A stretch of DNA of 64,000 nucleotides from Perognathus longimembris pacificus. Its lineage: Eukaryota > Chordata > Mammalia > Rodentia > Heteromyidae. The notes beneath the pieces were generated by a model. That model was not told the origin of the DNA and did not search any database. It was given only the letters and a program-made list of their open reading frames with translations. Both the position numbers and the translations under genes were made by a program. Location of the stretch: contig NC_063161.1 in assembly GCF_023159225.1 (NCBI RefSeq), positions 7,935,686 through 7,999,685 of the forward strand, written 5' to 3'. Positions 33,297 through 53,420 of the stretch are shown piece by piece (the first letter of the stretch is position 1; each line of letters starts with the position of its first letter).

Positions 33297-33341
33297 GGTG
33301 TGTGTGTGTGTGTGTGTGTGTGTGTCTGTGTGTGTGTGTGT
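33297..33341. repeat. (TG)n microsatellite
   Basis: One TC interruption; abuts a reversed SINE. Confidence 0.95.
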
Positions 33342-33343
33342 AC

Positions 33344-33568
33344 AGTCCTGGCGGCTGGAACCCGGGCTTGAGCACTGTCCCTGAGCGTTTCCACTCAAGT
33401 CTGGCACTCTTACCGCTTGAGCCACACCTCTGCTCCTGACTCTTTGTGGCTCACTGGAGGTAGGGATCTCATGGACTTTCCTGCCCTGCCTGGCTTTGAA
33501 CCTTGGTCCCCAGATCTCAGCCTATTGAGTAGCTGGGTTTACAGGTGTGAGACACCGGCACCCAGCAC
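33344..33568 (-). mobile_element. B1-Geo SINE
   Basis: CAGTCCTGGCGGCTGGAACC to GGTGTGAGACACCGGCACCC, abutting a (TG)n tract at 33,297-33,341. Confidence 0.82.
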
Positions 33569-33792
33569 GGAGAACTATTATGATTACAAACAAAACGTAA
33601 GGTGTTACAGAGAACCCTAGGGGATTCTTTCTTGGATCTGTTGAAAGCCTGCAGGAAATGCCAGCTTCAAGGGTACAGCATTGCAAACATTTTCTTTAAA
33701 GTTTGTGTCACTACCATCCCTCTGATTCAATTCTACCCTGCAGTAAAGAATCCAGAGGAGCCAAGAAATTCGTGGATAAAAATCAGGAAGGA

Positions 33793-34029
33793 ACCGCGCT
33801 CCAGTGGCTTCTCCTGTAATTCTAGCTACTCAGAGGTTGAGATCTGAGACTTGGGGTTTGAAGCCATCCCGGGCAGGAAAGTCCACTGAGCATCTTATTT
33901 CCAATTAACCAGCAGAAAACCAAAAGTGGAAGCCGTGGCTCAAGTGGTAGAGCACTAGCCTGGAGCTGAAGAGCTCAGACACAGCGCCCAGGCCCTGAGT
34001 TCAAGCCCCTATGACTGGAAGAAGAAAAA
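33793..34029 (+). mobile_element. B1-Geo SINE with 15-nt duplication
   Basis: Dimer with A tail bounded by AAAAATCAGGAAGGA at 33,778-33,792 and 34,030-34,044. Confidence 0.88.
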
Positions 34030-34236
34030 AAAAATCAGGAAGGAGGGATCAAAACCTGCCATTTTTTCATAAACAATAGGGCTTGTCAGCAAGACAGTGT
34101 GCACGTTGGTGAGTAGCAAAGCCTAGAGGTGAGTTACCATGAGAATTTCTGCCTGAGGTTTTCCACACGTCTGAGCTGAGTATGTACACTTGACAGTACA
34201 TACCGAGAGCAAAGAAGCACTTCCAAGTATTTATTA

Positions 34237-34345
34237 TGGGGCTGGAGGTGTAGCTCAGGTGGTAGAGAGACAGCCAGGGGGTGAACGCATCAGATGTGGG
34301 CCACGTTCAAGTTCTGGTCCCAGACAAGTAAAATAAAATAAACGA
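34237..34345 (+). mobile_element. ID-like tRNA-derived SINE monomer
   Basis: GGGGCTGGAGGTGTAGCTCA, GGTGGTAGAGAGACAGCC and GTTCAAGTTCTGGTCCCAG, then TAAAATAAAATAAA. Confidence 0.65.
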
Positions 34346-34735
34346 CGAATGATAATAGTGCCCAAAGTAATAGGGGGATCATGAAAGAAATCCTTTGAAA
34401 AGGGCGTGACCTTTCTGACCTCTACATCTTTGTTGAATGGTGTCAAGAAGAGCTGACCCACGCCCAAGGACCGGACGGTCAGATGCCAGACGCCAGTCTC
34501 CCAGAGGGGAGCCAGCGCCCCCCCCCCCCACACTTGGTTTTGTTTCTGGGGATGAAGCAGTAAGAAGCCCAGTTCCCCTGTGCCGGGGATGGGGGGGGGA
34601 CCCCATTTGCATGCCACGGTGCCTGGTCCCCGCCGGGGGCCCGTTGCTTGGGGTTCAGGCTTGATTTGCATTTTGTCTTTCTCTTTTCGGTTCTGAGTAC
34701 AATCCAGGGTTCCGTTTACTGTATTTGCCGCGTCT

Positions 34736-34975
34736 TGTTTTGGCCAGTTAACGGGCCTTGAACTCAGGACCTCACGCTCTCCCTTGGCCTTTTTTTTTTT
34801 TGCTCAAGCTTGGCCCTCGACCACTTGAACCACTCCTCCAGTCCCGGCTTTTTCTGCTGGTTAGAGATAAGTGTTCCTCAGATTTGTCTGTTCAAGCTGC
34901 CTTCGAACCGCAGTCCTCAGATCTCAGGTTCCCGAGTGGCTGGGACCATAGCCAGAGCCACCAACACCCAGCGAC
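34736..34975 (-). mobile_element. B1-Geo SINE, degenerate
   Basis: CCTTGAACTCAGGACCTCAC and TTTGCTCAAGCTTGGCCC, ending GCCAGAGCCACCAACACCCA. Confidence 0.75.
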
Positions 34976-34984
34976 ATCTTTTGT

Positions 34985-35110
34985 CAGTGCTGGGGCTTGA
35001 ACTCAGGGCCTGGGCTCTGTCCTTTTGAGCCCTCTTGCTCAAGGCTAGTGCTCTTTCACTCTGAGGCACAACCCCACTTTCTGGGTTTTGAGTGGTTAAT
35101 TGGAGACCCT
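34985..35110 (-). mobile_element. Geo-type SINE half
   Basis: GTGCTGGGGCTTGAACTCAG, TGCTCAAGGCTAGTGCTCTT, AGTGGTTAATTGGAGACC. The B1-like half is missing. Confidence 0.75.
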
Positions 35111-35779
35111 AGGGTGACCAAGGGGTCCCCAGCTTTCCTGATCCAGGCTAGGGGATCCCCCCCAGAAGAGTCTGCGCAGTCCAGAGCAACCTATGTGAAG
35201 CTCAGTGGGCATCGGTGGTTGGTGGTTTCCACAGGTGGCTCCCAAGCTGTCCCTCGGGAAGACTCGGACCCGTATCTCTGTGGAAAGTTCTCAAAGGACG
35301 GGGCTCCCGGCACCCCCATGGGAATGTGGGACGCGGTGGGGGGGGGTTGTTTGCTCTCTCCCAGCACAGGCTGGGGATCAACTGGCCCCACGGGGCTGCT
35401 CATCTACCCCCCTCATCTACCTCCTCTTTCCCTTGATCCCAGTCCCCCCCCCACCTCCCCTCCCCTTCCTTCCCCATCACCACCCCTGTACTCCTCTGCC
35501 GGGCCGGGCTTTGGGGACCCCCTGTGTGCCTGGGCGTCTCCTGCCCCGAGAGGCGCCCGTTGGAGAGGCCTGTGCTCAGGACTGAGGCCCCGTGAATTCT
35601 TGGAAGCTCGAGGTTCTTAGAGAACTGGGGCTCTGCTCCTGGGCAGGAAGTGGTTCTCTCAGCCCAGAGGGCACCAGGGGGGTGGCCAGGCCTGACCCGG
35701 CACCTGAGGGAGCCCCTGGCTTGTCCCGGACCACACGCCCCGCCCTGTGCAAGGCTGCCCGCCGCGGGGCTCAGCAGCC

Positions 35780-35925
35780 CGGGTTGGGTAAGTTCCCCTT
35801 CCGCTTCCTTCTGCCTCCTGTCTTCACAGCTGGGGCACCCCGCCTGCCTCTCCATACCGGGGGACCCACACAGACGCTCAGCCCTCACCCCACAGCTGCC
35901 CCTGGGCCGTGGGCCGGCGGACACC
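35780..35925 (+). promoter_or_regulatory. RAC2: Likely RAC2 promoter / 5' UTR
   Basis: No TATA box. A pyrimidine-rich stretch around 35,795-35,811 carries CTTCCGCTTCC, two ETS/PU.1-type cores in inverse orientation. The 5' UTR probably begins within this interval. The boundary is not visible from sequence alone. Confidence 0.4.
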
Positions 35926-45205
<9,280 letters not shown>

Positions 45206-45604
45206 GGGTAGGCGCCCCGCCCCCGCCCGCCCCCGAGAACGGCCAGGCCAGGTGCGCACAGGGTGTCCAGGGGCCTCAGTTTCCCCACCACCCTGTCATT
45301 GGCCGGGGTGGGGGGGGGTGGCCCAGTCCCGACTTTGGGAAACCCCCCTTCCCACAGGGATTCTCGTGTGTCAGGATAGGGCCAGTGACCTAAGCCCGGG
45401 GTCGGGGCTCCCGGGGCTCCTGCTTGGCCTCCCCCCACCCCCCCCCCCCCCGCCGGTCCCCATGGTGGCCACAGAGGGTGGAGGGGTGGATGGTGGGAGG
45501 AGCAAAGGCCCGGACGGAGGTAGGAAGGAGCCGCAAGCCGGGAAAGCTGAGCCCTGTGGATTCCGCCTTCCCTTCGAACTCACAGCTGCCTGTCTCCCTT
45601 GTAG

Positions 45605-46265
45605 GTGGCATCCCAGCCCTGGCACCCGCGCGGTTCTACCCTCCGGTCCCCCATTCAAAGCCGGATGGCACCCTGCCCCCTCCTCGTGGTAGTATTTCTT
45701 GGTGTTTGCTGAGTTTGGTGGGTTGTCTTCTCCCCGTTGCCCAGCCCCCCTCCCCCCGCCCCTCCGCATGCTTCTACTTTCTCTCAGGGACTGCAGGGGG
45801 GGGGGGGGCCCTGGAGCCCAGCAAGGCTTCCCCGTGTCACATGGCAGCAAACGCCCATGGTGACACCCCTCCTGGAGCTCCCAGCCTCATGGTCGCTGGG
45901 CAGTACTCTCTCTCATGCCTCCCGGGGCCTGGTTCTTGCTCCAGTGCCTGTGTCCGGCTTTTCTGAGCACGCTCCTTCCCCTGAGTGGAAAGGAGTATCT
46001 GAGAAGCTTGCTTCTCCGGTCTTTCTGCTGGAGGACATCGTATAAAACAAATCCATGGTCGCTGCCCCCCGCCAGCCGAGGGTCTGGGCTCAGCCTTCCC
46101 CTGCCGTCTCTCAAGACTCGCCGCTGTGCTCCCCGAACCCTGAGCTCCGTCTTCCTGGGAGAGTCTTAAAAAACTTTCATCCTTGCCAGTCTGGACTTTT
46201 GCTATTGCACATGGGAAGCCCAACTCAACCTGCTTGTGCAGAAAATAAATCTGATTCACCTTTGG
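45605..46265 (+). other. RAC2: Probable RAC2 3' UTR exon
   Basis: Two bases after the RAC2 stop a donor-like GGG/GTAGGC occurs. At 45,604 a strong acceptor (polypyrimidine tract ending CCCTTGTAG) precedes sequence that runs without interruption to the poly(A) signal. A 3' UTR intron at 45,208-45,604 is inferred; a single unspliced terminal exon is the alternative. Confidence 0.5.
46244..46249 (+). terminator. RAC2: RAC2 poly(A) signal AATAAA
   Basis: AATAAA about 1.04 kb after the stop codon, followed within 40 nt by a GT-rich element (TTTGGTGGCGTGGG) as expected for a cleavage site. Confidence 0.8.
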
Positions 46266-46467
46266 AACCCTCGTGATTTCAGGTGCAGTTTGGTGGCGTG
46301 GGTCAGGGGAGGCGGAATGTTATTACTGAAGCTTGTTTTTCTGTACGTCTTGGCTCTGTCCTCTGCTGATGATTCATTTTCAAGCAGATGGCTCAGAGCT
46401 TCTTCCTTTTCGCTTGAAGTTTGTTCAGTCAGGGAGAGCAAGGGACCCAAAGTTTTAATAAAGGTTT

Positions 46468-46670
46468 ACTCTGATTGGATGAGCGCCAACCAATCATGTT
46501 TTTTGCCAGAAGGATGCTGTGCCCTGATTGGCTATGCTTGGCCCACGTGCTCTAAATGAAGGCTTATTCTGATTGGACATGCTTCAACCAATCATTTTTT
46601 AAAGGGGGAGGGATGCTTTGCTTTGATTGGCCAGGCCTGGGTCACATGCATTCAATGAAGGTATACTCTG
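46468..46670 (+). repeat. Tandem duplication (98-99 nt) with CCAAT boxes
   Basis: GATTGG at 46,473, 46,526, 46,571 and 46,625, and CCAAT at 46,490 and 46,588. Equivalent boxes are 98-99 nt apart, defining two units. Confidence 0.85.
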
Positions 46671-46714
46671 AGCTGGCATTGAACCTTGGTCCTTAGATCT
46701 CAGTCTTTATTTGT

Positions 46715-46815
46715 GTGTCAGCTGTGGGGCTTGAACTTGGGACCAGAGTGATATCCCTGAGCCTCTGTACTTAAGACTAGTGCCCTAGCCCTTGAACCAC
46801 AGCGCCACTTGGAGG
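46715..46815 (-). mobile_element. Geo-type SINE half
   Basis: CTGTGGGGCTTGAACTTGGG and CCCTTGAACCACAGCGCCAC. Confidence 0.75.
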
Positions 46816-47144
46816 TATATTCTGATTGTCAAAGGTGGGTTTCTGTGGGTAGTGACAGGGGCCTGGCCTTGAGTCTAGTCCCTTCTCCTGTCACCTCACT
46901 TGCAGGACATCAGACCTCCCTCCCTTGTGAAGGTGGCTCTGTCTAGCCAAGTTTGTCATTCTCTCTCCAGTGGGTGTCTGCTGCTCACCAGCTCTGTGCC
47001 TGGCCAGGCTAGAGATGGGCAGGACCCTGCCCTTCAGGCTGACACTCCAGAGCCACCTGTCAGCCTCCTCCCAACCCCCACCTTCCCAGGCTCCAGGCCA
47101 CTCCCAGTGTCTGATCAGTCCCCTGATTCCGAGGCAGGACTCCA

Positions 47145-47345
47145 CCACCAGAATCCTAGCTCCCCAAGATGTCCAGATCTGAGAGGATCGCAGTTCAAAG
47201 CCAGCTTGGGCAGGAAATCCTCTGGGTGCCTCATCTCCAAGTTAATCTCTGGAGGTGGAGCTATGGCTCAAGTGGTAGAATGATAGCCTTGAAAGAAAAA
47301 GCTCCGGGATGGCACCCAGGCCCCGAGGTCAAGCCCCACTACCGG
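47145..47345 (+). mobile_element. B1-Geo SINE
   Basis: CAAAGCCAGCTTGGGCAGGA, GGAGCTATGGCTCAAGTGGT and box B AGGTCAAGCCCCACTACCG. Confidence 0.8.
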
Positions 47346-47704
47346 GCCCAAACAAACCACATAGAACAGAAAGTCCTGGACACTTGGGAAGGACCAGCAG
47401 TCAGGTGGCTTGGAAGAGCTCGGGGGCCCTGCAGCCAGACAGAGTCTTCTGGGGACCAATTCCAGGCCTCACTCCTGCTGGCCCTGGGGTGTCGGGGTTT
47501 TTAGCCCTCCCCCCCCCCCCGCGCTCCCCTGACCTGCAGGAGAGATGGGGAAGACACGCCCCCGACCGGATGAGCCAAGAAAGGAGAAGGGTCAACCGAC
47601 CGCCCGCACCCTGCCCTCCCTCACCGGAGGACAATCAGAGGGCCTGGGAGTCAAGTCGGCGCAAGATCTCGTTTGTTGGGGAAGTACGTGCCACTAATAT
47701 GAGG

Positions 47705-47850
47705 CACAGGAGCCAATCAGGTCTAAGATCGGCAGGAAGGGGCGGAGCTGGGGCGTCACAGCCCACAGAACCGCCTCCGGGTCATAACCAAAGACGCTCG
47801 TAGCAGCTGCGCGTTGTTGTCAGGCGCCGCCATCTTATCCACACGTGGCC
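47705..47850 (+). promoter_or_regulatory. Promoter-like island with CCAAT, GC box and YY1 motif
   Basis: AGCCAATCAGG at 47,711, GGGGCGGAG near 47,740, several CpGs, and GCCGCCATCTT at 47,826-47,836 (YY1 core, AAGATGGCGGC on the minus strand). No gene body is recognised on either side. Confidence 0.45.
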
Positions 47851-48828
47851 CCAAGACTGAGAAACAGGCGGGGCCGGCTAGATGGCTTCCAGGCGTGCCC
47901 CACACTGGGGGCCTGGCCACAGTCGGCTTCCCTCTCACTCCACGCCTCTCCCATCAGACTAGACTCCCGTGCTGTGGAACTCAATCCTCCAAGTCCTTTT
48001 TTATGACAGGTACTCCTAGCCCCTTGGCAGGGGCTCATGGGGATGAGACAGACCCCGTCCTCCCCCCACATCCCTCCAACACCACCCCCCCCCCGTCCCC
48101 CCGGGCAGCGAGTCACCAGAGTCACACGGGTTTGAGAGAAAGCCAGTTGGCTTGGGGGAAAGTTGTGTTTCTTCAAATAAATAAACAAGTGACTCAGCCA
48201 ACCTTGCCCTTTGTCCCGTACCTCTCCCTCCGTGGAATACTGATGAGATGTCTGCAGCTGCCGCAGCCACCAGTGCTCATGCTTCTCCCCCCCTCCTCCC
48301 CATATCTCCGCGCCATTCTTTTCTGCTGTTTGAGTGGGTGGAGGGCTGGAGCGGGGCGGGACCTGCCAAGGGAGCCAGTGAGCGTGAGCCTGGGAAGGGG
48401 GAAAGGCTGCTGGGCGTGGTTAGATCCGGCTGGCACCGGGGTGGCCCTCGATCCTGGACAGCGGCTGCCCAGTGTCAGCCGAGCTGGGCTCCAAACTGGG
48501 CACCTGGTCTGGGGTCCAGGCCACATCTGCCCGGTAGCCCCCTCCTCCAGAGCCTGCTGTCGGGGAGTCTGGCCGTCCTGTGTTCTTTCCTCCCAGGTGG
48601 ACACCTGGTGCGCACCCCCGACCCCCCCACCCTGCACAGACTCACTGACTCGGCTTGTTACCCAGCTGCAGCTGACTGATACAAAGGGTTGGTGAAGGGG
48701 GGGAATTTTGAACAAGATGTTCTTAGCCCCTGCAGAGCAAGGCCTTACCAACAGTGTCGTCTTGGTGCCCTTGACAGAAGGCAGACCTGCTCTCCAGGCT
48801 TGGTCTTGAGCACCATCAGGACTTTTTT

Positions 48829-49160
48829 TTTTTTAAATGTGTAGGTGTCCGTGATACTGGGGTTTTCAACTCAGGGCTTTGCACTTGCTAGGTAGGTGGC
48901 TCTACCACTTGAGCCATACTTCAAGCCCTTTTGCTTTTGTTAATTTTGAGATGGGGTTTTTCCTTTCTTTTTAAAAATTCAGGCTGCTCTGAACTGCGGT
49001 TCTCCTGCTTAGCCTCCTACAAAGCTGGGATCACCAATGCGTACTGCCACAGTCAGCCTTTCTGTTGAGATGGGGTCTCCGTGACACTCGTTGCCTGGGC
49101 TGATCTCACACCGTGGTCTTCCCCCCCGCGAGCCGCTGGGATTGCAGGCACGAGTCGTTG
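48829..49160 (-). mobile_element. Composite tRNA-like plus B1-like SINE
   Basis: GTGGCTCTACCACTTGAGCC, then GATGGGGTTTTTCCTTTC, two B1-like ends (AAAGCTGGGATCACCAATGC and CCGCTGGGATTGCAGGCACG). Confidence 0.65.
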
Positions 49161-49383
49161 CTGCTGGATGCCCGTAGGACTGTAGACACTTTTGTCTGGG
49201 AGAGGAGTGTATGGCAAAGGGCGGTAACCTGAGCGAAGGGCTGACGGGAACTCCAGGTAGTGCAGTGAATAGAAGACAATGGAAGGAGGCCCAGCCTTGG
49301 TCATCTTCTCTCCAGGGACACACACCCCGGATGTGCAGCAAAGGGGTAGCTGGGAATCAGAAAGGGGCGAGGAAATCGTTCCC

Positions 49384-49520
49384 AGGTCGGGCATCCGTGG
49401 TGCATGCCCTGTAGTTCTAGCTACTCAAGAGGCTGAGAGCTGGGGATCGAGGCTCAAAGCCAGCCCAGGCAGGAAAGCTCGTGAGACTCCCATCTCCAAG
49501 TACCCAGGTGGCGCAAGTGC
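49384..49520 (+). mobile_element. B1-like SINE half
   Basis: GCATCCGTGGTGCATGCCCT, CAAAGCCAGCCCAGGCAGGA and GTGAGACTCCCATCTCCAAG, running into a (CA)-rich tract. Confidence 0.75.
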
Positions 49521-51539
49521 ACACGCGCGCACGCACACACACACACACCCCTTTCCCAGAAGAACATGCATCTCCAGATCAAACAGCCACCATCGTGCCC
49601 GAGACGACGAGTCAAACGCACCTGACAGGACGACCACATTGCCGTGAGATTTCAGAACTCAAGTAGGCGGTTGCCCAGTGGTACTGTGCGGGTCAGGGTT
49701 TTGTAGCGGAGAGGAACAACAGCTAGAAGGAAGGGTTTTATTTTGGCTCCTGGGTTTAGGGGTCACTGGCCTGGGCTGCTGGCTCCGTTGTGTTCGGGCC
49801 AAAGCAAGACAGAGGCGTCACGGCAGAAGGACAGAGGAAAGCTGCTCACTCGGAGGCGGCCAGGAGGCAGAGAGAGCAACGGGAAGAAGCCGGCTGACAC
49901 CCATGCCCTTCGAAGGCGCACCCCCGTGATGACTCCTCCAGCCAGGGCCTGCCTTCCGCGCTTCCCCCCTTCGGGTCTTCACGTGTCAATTGTTTAGCCA
50001 CTGATCAGTCCAGAGCTCCCAAGGCCTGACGATGATCTGCGGATCCGCACACTCTTCCTGCCCCACCAGCCTCCCAGGCCTCTCACCTGATGGAGCCGGT
50101 CACCGGTGTCAGCCATCACCGTGGCAACCTGACGCCCAAACGGCTCCCGGAGCCTCACTTCCTCACCAAATAGAGACAAGGGCAAGGTCATCATTTTAGC
50201 TAACGGGGCTATTCTGTGCATGACCGATCACGGATGGGAAAGGCAGCCTTGGGGGAGGGAAACCAGAGAAGGCTGCCTAAACCTGCCGGGTTAACAGGGT
50301 CACAGGAAGCAGGAGGGCAGGGAAGCAGCTTGTGCAAAGGTCCCGGGGCACGCGCCCGGGAGGAGGCCGGGACAAGGAAGTGTGCGCGGGCTGCAGGTGA
50401 AAGTCCGGATGCCGCGGTGACCTTTCAGGGTCAGAGGCTGGGCTGGAGGGAGGGGAGGCCGAGGCTGGAACAAGGGGACTGCGCGTGCCCAGCAGGGCTC
50501 GAGGGGAAGGGCTGAGGCCCGGGGGGGGGGGTGGTGGGGAGGGGGAGGGGGTCATATGGGCTTCAGGGAGGCAGCTAGATCCTAGACCTACTGTGTGTGC
50601 TTGCAGCCTAAGAGACGCCTTGGGAAGAATTCCCTTCTCAGGTCCTATGCGGTCCCCCCTGAGGCTGGGGGGTGTGGGGGACAGCTGGCAGCCCCCCCTC
50701 CCTGTCTTCCTCTCGGGTCTCTGTGTCCCCCCTTTCCTCAAGGTTGGGGTCCGGAATGGGCCATGCTCCCCGGGGCTGGGGTGTCTGAGATCAGCCTTCA
50801 CAAACAGGGCACCCCCCCCCCCCCACCGGGGATCCTCCTTGATGATGGCAAACTCCGAGTCCCCCCCCTCCCCCCAGCCGGGTCCCTCAGCCGAGCGGAG
50901 GACCCCACCCCCTCCCAAGAGCGCCCCTCTTCCCCAAGTGTGCGTGGGGGGATCCTCCCGGCGGGGATGCCTGCGTTTGGAGCATCCAAGCGTTTCCCGG
51001 GGCCATGATGAGATCTGCGGGCGGGGGGTGGGGTGGGGGGGAGGGGGGCGGTCCCCTCCCCCATCCCTCAAAGTCTCAAACTGTTCCTGTCCACCTCTGT
51101 CCCCCACCCCAGCCCCTGTCCAGACTGCCCACCCCACAGCCCCGGGGCGCACACTGACCTTTGTCCCTGCCCAGCCCCACCCCTGCCCGCCACTCCCCCC
51201 CCCCCAGGTCACACCCTGGGAGACCCGGGTCACTTGGGGGGGGGGAACGGTCCTGCCGCTGTCCACTCAGCAACCCTGAGCGAGACTTTCTCTCCAACTC
51301 CCTCCTGGAGCCAAGGCCGGCGTGGGTGGCTGAAATCTCCTCGGTAACCATCGCAGGGTCGGCCCCCCTCCCTCCCTCCCTCCCTCCCTCCCTCTCCTAG
51401 CCTCCTCCCTCCCCCCTCCCAGCCTGGCACCTGCTGACCAGGCCCCTCCGTCCCCCACACCACTCCCACTCCTGGCCAACCCCCCCCCCCCGCTGGTTCT
51501 CATGTCACCATCTGTGGCACAATCCTTCTCTGTCACTGT

Positions 51540-51795
51540 CCCTAACATCCCCTCCTTCTCCTCCCTCCCTTCCTCCCTCCCTCCCTCCCTCCCTCCCTCC
51601 CTCGGTCCCTGCCTCGCTCTGCTTCTCTCCTCTCCTTCCTTCGCTCCCTTTCCTCTTTCCTCCTCCTTTTCTTTCCCTGTCACGCATTTCTCAAATCTCT
51701 CATTACTCCCCCTCATTCTGGATTTCCACCCACTCACTGTCTCCTCTCTCTCTCTCTCTCTCTCTCTCTGTCCTCTCTCTCTCCACCTCCACCCC
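51540..51795 (+). repeat. Polypyrimidine (CTCC)n and (CT)n tracts
   Basis: CCTCCCTCCCTCCC runs at about 51,565-51,603 and (CT)n at about 51,738-51,785; a further (CTCC)n lies at 51,360-51,398. Confidence 0.9.
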
Positions 51796-52761
51796 CCTCC
51801 CATACCTTTACCTCATTCTCTATTGGCTTCCCACAGCCCCTTCTCTTCCTCTTTGCCCTGAGCAGCCCTGCCTGCCCCCACCCGGGGCCCTGCCTGCGGA
51901 CCCCCCCCCCATGCGTCCTGAAGATGGGGGGTGACGCACCCAGCACCCGTGGGAAGTCCGGCCCGGAGACCAGATGGGGGAGGCTCTGTGGGCAGACGCG
52001 GCCACCGAGGGCCTAGAAGGGACCCGAGTCCTCGCGCCTTGGAGGCGTGGGGTCCCCAGCTCTGGGGGTGCTCTGGGGGTGCTCTGGGGGGTGGTGGCCC
52101 GGGCACTAGGCGGGGCTGGGGCAACGGCAGGATGTCACCCGGCCCGGCATGGAGGAGGGCAGGTAAGGAGGCCTGGGTTCATCTCCTACCCGGGGTGCCC
52201 TTGGTGGTGGTGGGGGGCTGGGCCTGGGGCTGGCAGAGGGCGGGGAGCGAGGGGGCCACCCTCACTGGACGGCAGGGCTGGGTACCAGGCTCCGGGTCTC
52301 CTCTAGAGCCTCAGAGGCCGGGGAAAGCACCAATCAGTGTCAGAGCTGGGGTTGGGGTGCGTGGTGGTGGGGGGCATCCTCGACTCGCGAGGGCTCCCTG
52401 AGCGAACCCCCTCGGAGCTGGGGGCTGTGTCCCCCGCCCGACGCTGGCACGTGGGCGCTCAGGCCCCCATGTGAACGGGGCGGGGGGGGGGGACGGGCAC
52501 CGGAGAGAAGTGACTTGGCCAAGGCCACCCAGCAGTCTGGCGCGGGCCCGGTGCGGCAGAGCAAGCTCTGGGGCCAGGCCCAGGCGTTGCTTCTGAGGGG
52601 GAGACACCCCAGGCCCTGGGGTCAGCACCGACGGGCACGGCCCGGGCCTCTGCAGACCAAGGCCAGGAGGCCGGGGCCCGGCACCGAAGCCCATCAGCTC
52701 AGCCTCCAGGGCCTAGGACTCCTGCCAGCCCGAGGCCTTAAGAGAAGCCAGCGGGGTTTGC

Positions 52762-52875
52762 ACGGAGCCGGATTCAAATTCTGACCTCTCCCTCCCACTG
52801 GGTGACCTTGTGCAAGTTCCTTACCTTCTCTGGGCGCCCACCGCCTCCCTTCTCCTCGGATTCCCAGTGTAAGTC
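52762..52875 (+). mobile_element. MIR fragment
   Basis: CCGGATTCAAATTCTGACCT, GGGTGACCTTGTGCAAGTTC, CCTTACCTTCTCTGGGC. Confidence 0.7.
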
Positions 52876-53007
52876 TGAGTCCCCCAACTGGAAACCAAGC
52901 TGCGCCTTGAAGCTCTGCTTGTCCGTCAGTCCTGACTGAGTGAGGGTGCTATCCTAGGTGCTGACAACCAGCACTGTGGAGGGGCAGGAGCTGGGTGGCA
53001 GGCGATG

Positions 53008-53051
53008 TGTGTGTGTGTGCATGCACGCGCGCGTGCGTGTGTGTGTGTGTG
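53008..53051. repeat. (TG)n/(CG)-interrupted microsatellite
   Basis: GTGTGTGTGC then GCGCGCG then GTGTGTG; alternating purine-pyrimidine throughout. Confidence 0.93.
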
Positions 53052-53371
53052 AATGCGTGGTGTGCCCCAGGGGCCATTCTTAATTGCTGCAGGTTTGGGG
53101 TAGTCATTCCCTCTCGGTGGCTCTCTCCTCTCCTGAAGAGTCCTCCAGGAGCCCGCCCCCAGCTTTCAGGCAAGCCTGTGCCAAAGATAAACCAGACAGG
53201 GAGGGAGGGAGGGAGGGAGGGAGGCCCCCCTTTCCCGGGGACGAAGCAGATCACGCACAGGATTCCACTTCAACGGGATTGCGCTCCAACTGCAGCTCTG
53301 CCCTACTCCCTGGAAACGCTCTGGGCTCCCGGCCTGATCAGCTCCTCCGGGGAGGAGGGGGCACAGGTGCG

Positions 53372-53420
53372 GGCAGGGGCTGTGGGCGGGGCTGTGGGCG
53401 GGGCCGTGGGCGGGGCCACG
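53372..53420 (+). repeat. Tandem GC boxes, 12-nt period, ending in CACGTG
   Basis: GCTGTGGGCGGG/GCCGTGGGCGGG occurs three times in a row, followed by GGGGCCACGTG. Sits about 1.6 kb before SSTR3. Confidence 0.8.

Larger units (their letters stand above)
25700..35780. other. CYTH4-RAC2 intergenic region
   Basis: About 10 kb between the divergent starts of CYTH4 and RAC2. It contains at least nine SINEs (listed separately), (CA)n tracts, a 28-nt minisatellite and a purine-rich tract. The only coding-like stretch that could not be explained is 31,740-31,839 on the minus strand. No conserved gene was recognised. Confidence 0.5.
49700..52990. other. Intergenic upstream of SSTR3, no gene recognised
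   Basis: GC-rich with long C runs and polypyrimidine tracts (51,360-51,398; 51,540-51,790). Long open frames on both strands are compositional. No exon-like sequence was seen. Confidence 0.5.
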
